Source: an uncultured Bacteroidales bacterium (GTDB lineage: Bacteria; Bacteroidota; Bacteroidia; Bacteroidales; Muribaculaceae). From it: 8,457 nucleotides of DNA. The stretch is from assembly GCA_947175585.1 (NCBI GenBank), contig CAMWNL010000049.1:1-8457 (forward strand), read 5' to 3'. Below, one piece after another: positions 1 to 5,226 of the stretch; positions within the stretch are counted from its first letter, which is position 1, and the number at the start of each line of letters is the position of its first letter. A model generated the notes under the pieces. That model was not told the DNA's origin. It saw only the letters and a list, made by a program, of their open reading frames with translations, and did no database searches. The translations under genes were made by a program, and so were the position numbers.

Positions 1-57
1 TTGAAAACTAAGAGAGAAGTTGCTGCTGACATTATCGACGCTATCGCCGAACTATGA
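1..57 (+). CDS. coaBC: CoaBC (phosphopantothenoylcysteine decarboxylase/synthetase), C-terminal end only
   Basis: An open frame enters from the left edge and ends in TGA at 55-57, giving 18 residues that finish KREVAADIIDAIAEL. This resembles the extreme C-terminus of the CoaB half of CoaBC, where a Lys-rich turn is followed by a short EVA-x-x-I-x-x-x-I helix. CoaBC joins cysteine to 4'-phosphopantothenate and decarboxylates the product during coenzyme A synthesis in the cytoplasm. The tail alone is weak evidence. The call rests mainly on gene order: in Bacteroidales coaBC commonly sits directly before a DUF4835/PorD gene and recN, as here. The stop codon shares ATGA with the next start, so translation of the two is probably coupled. 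Confidence 0.7.
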   Translation: MKTKREVAADIIDAIAEL

Positions 58-965
58 CAGGATTTCTTCGCAACATATTATTGGCATTACCGATTGTCGC
101 CGGCTTTTCAGTCTCGGCTCAGGAACTCAACTGTAAAGTCGAAATAAACACTGACCAGGTTGAGGGCACCAATAAACAGGTGTTTACCACACTTGAAGAA
201 GCGATGAACGATTATATGAATACAAACGTATTCACCAATAATCAATTTTCAGCTAACGAAAAGATTGACTGCCGGCTATTCTTCACTGTAAAGGAGTATA
301 CCGACGGCAAGATTACCGGCGATCTTCAGGTACAGTCAAGTCGTCCTGTTTATAACAGCACATACACCACCACTCTCATAAACTTCAAAGACACCAAGAT
401 TGATTTCAACTACATGGAAAACGAACCGCTCGTCTTCACTCTCGATCGCATGGAGAGCCAGCTGACCGCGATTCTTAATTTCTATGCATATCTTATTTTG
501 GCCCTTGATTATGACTCGTTCTCTCCTCGTGGAGGCGAACCTTACTTCGAACGACTGAAAACTATCGTACAGCAGGCACAATCTTCGGGCGAAAGCGGTT
601 GGAAAGCCTTTGAAGACACAAAAAATCGAAGTGCCGTGCTCGCTGCATTCACAGATCAGTCGACTCAGACGCTCCGCGATCTGCTTTATAATTACCATCG
701 CAAGGGTCTTGATGAAATGTCGGTCAGTCCTGATAAGGGCCGGGCAAAAATAACCGAATCACTTGACGTCATTAAGGAAGTTTACTCTAAAGCCCCCATG
801 TCTGTAGGACTTTCCATGTTCAAGGACGCCAAGCTCGACGAACTCGTCAATGTCTACTCCAAAGCTTCGTCCGAAGAACGCAACAAAGTATATAATCTTC
901 TTCAAGACATATATCCTACTGAACAAGATCGTCTCAACAAAATCAAAAACGGGCCTGATAAATGA
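54..965 (+). CDS. porD: Secreted PorD-family protein (DUF4835)
   Basis: A 303-residue protein with a Sec signal peptide: Arg-6, a hydrophobic stretch at about residues 7-20, and a likely cut after SVSA, leaving mature protein from Gln-23. The mature N-terminus QELNCKVEIN, a Cys-x-Leu-Phe-Phe segment near residue 73, and a central NFYAYLILALDYDSFSPRGG stretch (about 142-161) match my memory of DUF4835. Members of that family are often named type IX secretion protein PorD. Length is usual for the family. The C-terminal third looks helical. It probably acts in the periplasm or at the outer membrane; its biochemical role is not established. The start overlaps the coaBC stop (ATGA at 54-57), and its own stop overlaps the recN start (ATGA at 962-965), so all three are likely co-translated. 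No other type IX secretion gene is visible here, so the PorD name does not show that the organism has that system. Confidence 0.8.
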   Translation: MTGFLRNILLALPIVAGFSVSAQELNCKVEINTDQVEGTNKQVFTTLEEAMNDYMNTNVFTNNQFSANEKIDCRLFFTVKEYTDGKITGDLQVQSSRPVYNSTYTTTLINFKDTKIDFNYMENEPLVFTLDRMESQLTAILNFYAYLILALDYDSFSPRGGEPYFERLKTIVQQAQSSGESGWKAFEDTKNRSAVLAAFTDQSTQTLRDLLYNYHRKGLDEMSVSPDKGRAKITESLDVIKEVYSKAPMSVGLSMFKDAKLDELVNVYSKASSEERNKVYNLLQDIYPTEQDRLNKIKNGPDK

Positions 966-2614
966 TTCAATCACTCCATATTAGCAATTATGCCCTGATA
1001 TCTCATATTGATATCGACTTTTCAGAAGGTCTCAACATAATCACAGGCGAGACCGGTGCAGGCAAATCAATTATGCTCGGAGCCTTAAATATGCTTTTGG
1101 GAGCGAGAGCCGATGCAAAAGTCATAACCGATAACTCAAAGAAATCTGTCGTTGAAGTTGTGTTCAGGCTCGAAGATCCCACGATGTTTGAAGCGTTTTT
1201 ATCCGAAAACGATCTTGATACAGACGGTGACCGCATTATATTGCGCCGCGAACTTTCTCCCAACGGGCGCTCGCGTGCATTCATCAACGACTCGCCTGTC
1301 AATCTCACCCAATTGAGAGCTATCGCCATTCGCTTGGTTGACATTCACTCACAACATCAGAATCTATTGTTGGCCGATCCTGATTTTCAGTTAAATATCA
1401 TTGACAGTCTTGCCGGTAATGATGTACTGCTATCTGAGTATGGTGAGGCCTACGCCCGTTATCAGACAATCCTCAAAAAATATTCTCAAACTCGTGATAT
1501 GCTTCGCCGTGGTCGCGATGAAGCCGACTTTATCTCTTATCAGCTCGAAGAACTCGAAAATCTTGATTTACGTCCCGGAGAGGAAACCGATCTCGAAACC
1601 GAGCGAGATTTATTGTCCGGAATGACTCACATAAAGCAGAATATTGCCGAAGCCATCGCCCCTATGCGTGGTGACGAAAATGCTGTTTCTGCTCTTGAGA
1701 ACACTGTTGACGCCTTGCGCGAACTCTCAGAAAGCATACCCGATGCCGAAGCTCTTGCTTCGCGTCTGGATGCAGCGCTGATTGAGATCCGCGATATCGC
1801 GTCAGCTCTCGAATCTTATGATGAGGAATACAACGCCGACCCTGAGCGTCTTGACGATATAGAAGCGCGACTGAGCAAAATTTACTCTCTGGAGACAAAG
1901 CATCACGTCGAGAATGCCGATGCCCTGATTGACTTGTGTCAACGGCTTAAGGAGCAGATTGATATGCTCGACAACGGCGATGAGATGCTTGCTTCGCTTG
2001 AAGCTGATGCCCGTTCTGCAAAAAAGGCTGCTGTTATAATTGCTCGCAAGATATCTGATGCGCGTCAGCAGTGCGCCGCCCAGTTTGCTGAGGAACTTCG
2101 AGCCGTGGCCGAACCTCTCGGCATGAAAAATTTAAGATGCGAGATTGCCGTGACCTCTGGTAAGCTCAACAGGTCTGGTATAGATCAGGTAGAGTTCCTC
2201 TTTGCCTTCAATAAGAATCAGACTCTCTTGCCCGTAGGTCAGACAGCCTCAGGTGGTGAGATTTCACGACTGATGCTGGCGATAAAATCCATCGTCAGCC
2301 GTAAGATGCATCTGCCCTCAATTATTTTTGATGAGATTGACACCGGTGTTTCTGGTGAAGTCGCCTCAAAAATGGGCGAATTGATGCAGTCGCTCGGAGA
2401 GAGGATCCAAGTGATTACGATTACTCATCTCCCACAGGTAGCAGCCAAAGGTCGCACACATTACAAAGTATACAAGCAGGACGACGAGCACTCTACCAAT
2501 ACACGCGTGCGTCAATTGAATGATGATGAACGTGTGACTGAACTCGCTCTTATGCTCAGCGGCGCGACTGATAATCAGGCTGCTCTCGCCGCCGCAAAAT
2601 CACTTTTTGACTAA
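962..2614 (+). CDS. recN: DNA repair protein RecN
   Basis: A 550-residue SMC-like ATPase, close to the usual RecN length (about 550-560). It helps hold and repair DNA ends in recombinational double-strand break repair in the cytoplasm. Visible motifs in order: Walker A GETGAGKS at 29-36; a Q-loop-like IHSQHQ at about 128-133; a long charged helical region (about 150-380) that should form the coiled-coil arms, shorter than in SMC proteins; the ABC signature SGGE at 430-433; Walker B with catalytic Asp-457/Glu-458 in IIFDEIDTGVSG; and the switch His-489 in THLPQVAA. All ATPase residues are intact. The start is the ATG overlapping the upstream stop (ATGA), and translation from it opens with the typical RecN beginning (short beta strand, N-Y-A-L-I). 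Expression is presumably tied to the coaBC operon; I see no separate promoter or LexA-like operator before it. Confidence 0.96.
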   Translation: MIQSLHISNYALISHIDIDFSEGLNIITGETGAGKSIMLGALNMLLGARADAKVITDNSKKSVVEVVFRLEDPTMFEAFLSENDLDTDGDRIILRRELSPNGRSRAFINDSPVNLTQLRAIAIRLVDIHSQHQNLLLADPDFQLNIIDSLAGNDVLLSEYGEAYARYQTILKKYSQTRDMLRRGRDEADFISYQLEELENLDLRPGEETDLETERDLLSGMTHIKQNIAEAIAPMRGDENAVSALENTVDALRELSESIPDAEALASRLDAALIEIRDIASALESYDEEYNADPERLDDIEARLSKIYSLETKHHVENADALIDLCQRLKEQIDMLDNGDEMLASLEADARSAKKAAVIIARKISDARQQCAAQFAEELRAVAEPLGMKNLRCEIAVTSGKLNRSGIDQVEFLFAFNKNQTLLPVGQTASGGEISRLMLAIKSIVSRKMHLPSIIFDEIDTGVSGEVASKMGELMQSLGERIQVITITHLPQVAAKGRTHYKVYKQDDEHSTNTRVRQLNDDERVTELALMLSGATDNQAALAAAKSLFD

Positions 2615-2643
2615 CATAATAAAACAATATAGCTCACACTCAG

Positions 2644-3399
2644 ATGGAAGCAAACGAATATATCTTTGGACTTCACGCAGTAATCGAAGCAATCGAAGCA
2701 GGTCGCGATATCGACAAAATATTAGTAAAGAAAGACATCCACAGCGAGATGGCTGCACGTCTCCACGACCTTGCCCGTACTTACCGCATACCGATGCAAC
2801 GCGTTCCGGTTGAAAAACTCAACCGCATTACTCGTAAAAATCATCAGGGTGTCGTTGCGTTGCTGTCTGCCGTCACCTATCAGAAACTCGAAGATATCGT
2901 GCCGCAGTTATATGAGGACGGTATTCAGCCGTTTCTGCTCGTACTTGACGGTGTGACTGATGTCCGTAACTTCGGAGGGATGGCTCGTACTGCTGAGTGC
3001 TGCGGTGTCAATGCGATAGTTATCCCCGAGCGTGGCAGCGTCACAGTCAACGCCGATGCTGTTAAAACATCGGCCGGTGCCCTGCACTATCTGCCCGTCT
3101 GTCGCGAGCGCAATCTCTATGAGGCTGTAAGATTTCTGAAAGATAACGGTTATCAGGTCGTAGCTTCTACTGAAAAGGCCGACATAAACTATACCACCGG
3201 CAACTATACAGGCCCGATAGCGGTCGTGATGGGCGCTGAAGACCACGGTATCTCACCCGATGTACTGAAACTCTGCGACACAAAAGTATCAATCCCGATG
3301 TTTGGTCATATCGGTTCGCTCAACGTGGGTGTGGCTGCCGCCGTGATGATGTATGAAGTCGTCCGCCAACGCCTCGACGCCGACCTCGAAGTCATCTGA
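2644..3399 (+). CDS. rlmB: 23S rRNA 2'-O-ribose methyltransferase RlmB (TrmH/SpoU family)
   Basis: A 251-residue SPOUT methyltransferase of normal family length. The N-terminal 80 or so residues (starting EYIFGLHAVIEAI) form the SpoU substrate-binding domain. The catalytic domain holds the three SpoU motifs: motif 1 around Asn-109 (DVRNFGGMARTA), motif 2 at 195-203 (VMGAEDHGI), and motif 3 at about 218-239, with Ser-225 and Asn-227 in GSLNVGVAAA. These build the trefoil-knot S-adenosylmethionine site. RlmB methylates the 2'-hydroxyl of a guanosine in the peptidyl-transferase region of 23S rRNA; the exact target here is inferred from the family and could be another rRNA or tRNA ribose. The gene lies 29 bases after recN on the same strand and is probably the last gene of the operon, with a candidate terminator about 200 bases on. 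Confidence 0.88.
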   Translation: MEANEYIFGLHAVIEAIEAGRDIDKILVKKDIHSEMAARLHDLARTYRIPMQRVPVEKLNRITRKNHQGVVALLSAVTYQKLEDIVPQLYEDGIQPFLLVLDGVTDVRNFGGMARTAECCGVNAIVIPERGSVTVNADAVKTSAGALHYLPVCRERNLYEAVRFLKDNGYQVVASTEKADINYTTGNYTGPIAVVMGAEDHGISPDVLKLCDTKVSIPMFGHIGSLNVGVAAAVMMYEVVRQRLDADLEVI

Positions 3400-3570
3400 T
3401 ATTTCGCTATTGCTTCTTCTCGCCCAAGCGTCGCCACTTGAACCTTGTAAGTCGCTCTGGGGTTCGTCGACAACTACGCCCCTCTTGGACTTTCACCACA
3501 GATGTATGACATGCCCGTCATACAAAGAAAAGAGGTGCTCTCACGAGTACCTCCCTTCCCATTCATCACA
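3400..3570 (-). other. Structured intergenic element, possibly a group II intron 5' remnant or unknown RNA
   Basis: Between the rlmB stop and the rlmB terminator the DNA is dense in inverted repeats: 3503-3510 with 3517-3524 (eight perfect pairs), 3532-3540 with 3545-3553, GGGG 3459-3462 plus CGT 3465-3467 with ACG 3476-3478 plus CCCC 3479-3482, and CCAAG 3424-3428 with CTTGG 3484-3488. On the minus strand the order is hairpin, T-rich linker, hairpin, then GGTGAAAGTCC, GGCGACGCTTGGGC and AAGCAATAGCGAAA. That series resembles the 5' half of domain I in bacterial group II introns. No reverse transcriptase or domain V is present, so it would be a remnant. It could equally be a small RNA or a long structured 3' untranslated region of rlmB. 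The resemblance is from memory and unverified. Confidence 0.35.
3524..3553 (-). terminator. Candidate terminator downstream of sodB
   Basis: The inverted repeat 3532-3540 / 3545-3553 has a four-base loop. Read on the minus strand the hairpin is followed by TTTTCTTT, as an intrinsic terminator for sodB transcripts would be, about 105 bases after the sodB stop. One of the nine pairs is an A-C mismatch on this strand but a G-U wobble on the plus strand, so the orientation is not certain. The hairpin may instead belong to the structured element described next. Confidence 0.4.
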
Positions 3571-3594
3571 TTATGCTTAAAATTAAAGTGCTAT

Positions 3595-3632
3595 CTATAC
3601 TGTTTCTGTCAGTGTAGTTTTAGTATATTTTA
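3595..3632 (+). terminator. Probable intrinsic terminator after rlmB
   Basis: CTATACTG (3595-3602) pairs with CAGTGTAG (3610-3617) through a seven-base loop, giving eight pairs including one U-G wobble. It is followed by TTTT and then a further T-rich run (TATATTTT). On the opposite strand the wobble becomes an A-C mismatch and no T-run follows, so it is directional for plus-strand transcripts. It would close the coaBC-rlmB operon, leaving a 3' untranslated stretch of about 200 bases. The stem is AT-rich and only moderately strong. Confidence 0.55.
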
Positions 3633-3657
3633 GCGTATTCTTTTCTGTTTGTTGTAA

Positions 3658-4236
3658 TCAATATCTGTCGCTGACAATGTCCCAGTCAACAATATCCCAA
3701 AGAGCATTGAGCGCATCGGCTCTACGGTTCTGATAGTCGAGATAGTAAGCATGTTCCCAGACATCGAATGTCAGCAATGGCACGAGACCGGATGTTAGCG
3801 GTGACTCTGCATTTTTTCCTTGGGTCAGGAACAGACGACCGTCTTCATCACGTGATAGCCATACCCAGCCTGAGCCAAATAGACCCACGCCTGCCTCGAC
3901 AAAAGCCTGTTTAAATTTCTCAAACGAACCGAAGTCTCTGTCAATAGCGCGACGAAGTTCTCCGGTCGGCTCATGAGATGCAGGTTTCGGGTTGAAGGTA
4001 AAGAAGTAGAAGATATGATTCCAAGCCTGAGAAGCATTGTTGAACAATGGACCTTCAGAATGTCGGATGATTTCTTCCAACTCCATGTCCTCATATTCAG
4101 TGTCCTTAATCATTCGATTAAGATTATCGATATAAGCCTTTTCGTGCTTACCGTAGTGATACTCGATAGTTTCTTTACTTATAGCAGGTGCTAAAGCGTC
4201 TTTTGCGTAAGGAAGTTCGGGTTGTTCGTATTTCAT
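3658..4236 (-). CDS. sodB: Superoxide dismutase, Fe type (Fe/Mn family)
   Basis: A 192-residue cytoplasmic enzyme converting superoxide to oxygen and hydrogen peroxide. Metal ligands by alignment to E. coli SodB are His-27, His-74, Asp-158 and His-162, all present (EYHYGKH, WNHIFYF, DVWEHAYY). The active-site glutamine is Gln-70 (NNASQAWNH), the Fe-type position, rather than the Mn-type position in the second domain. Thr-156, two residues before the metal Asp, corresponds to the second-shell site where Porphyromonas gingivalis cambialistic SOD has Gly-155; Thr there favours iron. Length matches the family. It appears monocistronic, lying between the terminator of the relA operon upstream and a candidate terminator downstream. 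I see no consensus Bacteroidota promoter in the 120 bases upstream, but an imperfect palindrome at 4324-4339 could be an operator. Confidence 0.95.
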   Translation of the reverse strand: MKYEQPELPYAKDALAPAISKETIEYHYGKHEKAYIDNLNRMIKDTEYEDMELEEIIRHSEGPLFNNASQAWNHIFYFFTFNPKPASHEPTGELRRAIDRDFGSFEKFKQAFVEAGVGLFGSGWVWLSRDEDGRLFLTQGKNAESPLTSGLVPLLTFDVWEHAYYLDYQNRRADALNALWDIVDWDIVSDRY

Positions 4237-4323
4237 ATTATATAATTTTTAGTTATCGTTGTTTAGGTTAGTTGTACTATTAAAACCCCTATTACTCCCT
4301 ATCTGTTCATTTCACCGGCCAGT

Positions 4324-4339
4324 TTTAGCATATGTTAAA
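4324..4339. promoter_or_regulatory. Imperfect palindrome upstream of sodB
   Basis: TTTAGCATATGTTAAA is a 16-base palindrome with one mismatched pair (arms TTTA/TAAA around CATATG). It lies about 88-103 bases upstream of the sodB start and beyond the terminator of the preceding operon, so it is in the right place to bind a regulator of sodB. AT-rich palindromes also occur by chance and I cannot assign it to a known regulator. Confidence 0.25.
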
Positions 4340-4356
4340 CATCGGTTTGTTATCAC

Positions 4357-4387
4357 AAAAAAATGCCGACAGCGTTAGCCATCGGCA
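4357..4387 (-). terminator. Intrinsic terminator of the relA-lipoprotein operon
   Basis: On the minus strand a ten-pair stem (4378-4387 with 4364-4373, including two G-U wobbles next to the outer six perfect pairs) closes a four-base loop and is followed by seven Ts (4357-4363). It lies 26 bases after the lipoprotein stop codon. The form is a classic Rho-independent terminator and separates this operon from sodB. Confidence 0.88.
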
Positions 4388-4413
4388 AGTCAAATATATA
4401 GCTCGGTCTTATA

Positions 4414-5226
4414 TCAGCGATCTATAACGTTGGCAAGCTGGTCGCGACATAGCTGAAGTCGGCGTTCAAGTTTCTCGCGCTCGATAAGAGAAAGACGATA
4501 GGCTTGCTTCGCCTCCGCAAACTGCCATGTTTCGACAATCGCATCGCGCAACTCCGGTGTCAATTTACGTTTAAGTACCGAATTAGCACCAACAAGCTCG
4601 TAAGCATTTGCGTCGGGATGCAACACAAGCCATTGGGCAGCTTCCGTCAGGTCCTCCTGCTGCAGAACCGTCATCTCGGTGTTATCCACCTTTACAAGTC
4701 GAGAGGATAAAACGGGTACGGTAGACACAGACTCAGCTCCATCGGAAAAGGTGATATAACTGAAACCAATCGGTCGGCCGTCGACCTTAACCGATAAGGT
4801 AAAATATCCTTCGTCAGTGATACGCGGTAATAATTCCGGTTTTCCTTTTACAAGACTTTTCGCCACATAATTTCCGCCAAGACCTTTACCGGGATTCTCA
4901 ACATAGTCAAAACGTTGGTCAAACTGATCTGAGATACTTTTCAGATAAGCCAAAGTGTCATCTACAGCCGTAATACGACGCAGAGTCAATCCTTCGACTG
5001 CCATTGCCCTGAATTTCATAGCTGAGCGACGTACCTCAACCTCAGAAGCATATTTAGTGTCAAGAGTGTCGAGTAACATCATCGCCCCTTCATAACGACC
5101 GGCTTTGACTTCCTGCTCAGCTGCCTCACACAACTGAGTAGCTTGATCACGATTTGAGTTACCGCATGACAGCAGTGTTGCCAGGGAAATGGCCACCGCA
5201 CATATCTTACTTGCTACGTTCAACAT
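4414..5226 (-). CDS. Predicted lipoprotein of unknown function, downstream of relA
   Basis: A 270-residue protein with a lipoprotein signal: Lys-7, a hydrophobic segment, then LLSC with the lipidated Cys at 21, followed by GNSNRDQ. It should be anchored in the inner or outer membrane facing the periplasm. Residues about 28-80 look like a helical hairpin of TPR-like character (EAAEQEVKAGRYEGAMMLLD). A middle part (about 135-195) is beta-rich, and the last 45 residues form a charged helix suited to a coiled coil. I do not recognise the family. The ATG at 5224-5226 lies inside relA, overlapping its last 20 bases in another frame. It is preceded by AAAGGAG (5233-5239) with six-base spacing, a strong Shine-Dalgarno site and rare in this phylum. 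The lipobox position also fits this start. Co-transcription with relA is likely. Confidence 0.85.
   Translation of the reverse strand: MLNVASKICAVAISLATLLSCGNSNRDQATQLCEAAEQEVKAGRYEGAMMLLDTLDTKYASEVEVRRSAMKFRAMAVEGLTLRRITAVDDTLAYLKSISDQFDQRFDYVENPGKGLGGNYVAKSLVKGKPELLPRITDEGYFTLSVKVDGRPIGFSYITFSDGAESVSTVPVLSSRLVKVDNTEMTVLQQEDLTEAAQWLVLHPDANAYELVGANSVLKRKLTPELRDAIVETWQFAEAKQAYRLSLIEREKLERRLQLCRDQLANVIDR

Noticed and set aside
336..698. 120-codon frame antisense to the PorD-family gene
   Set aside because: Composition is atypical of a protein, there is no promoter or start signal, and the opposite strand codes for a recognisable protein.
3400..3570. RNase P RNA, tmRNA or SRP RNA in the rlmB-sodB gap
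   Set aside because: GGTGAAAGTCC only loosely recalls the RNase P GAGGAAAGTCC segment; the remaining conserved parts of RNase P, tmRNA and SRP RNA are absent and the block is too short.
3353..3580. 75-codon open frame overlapping the end of rlmB and the intergenic region
   Set aside because: It begins inside rlmB in another frame, has low-complexity Ser/Pro/His composition and no start context, and its 3' half is made of the hairpin sequences.
4391..4398. TATATTTG on the minus strand, matching the -7 promoter consensus
   Set aside because: It lies upstream of the strong terminator hairpin on the same strand, so a transcript from it would end at once rather than serve sodB; no matching -33 box was noted.
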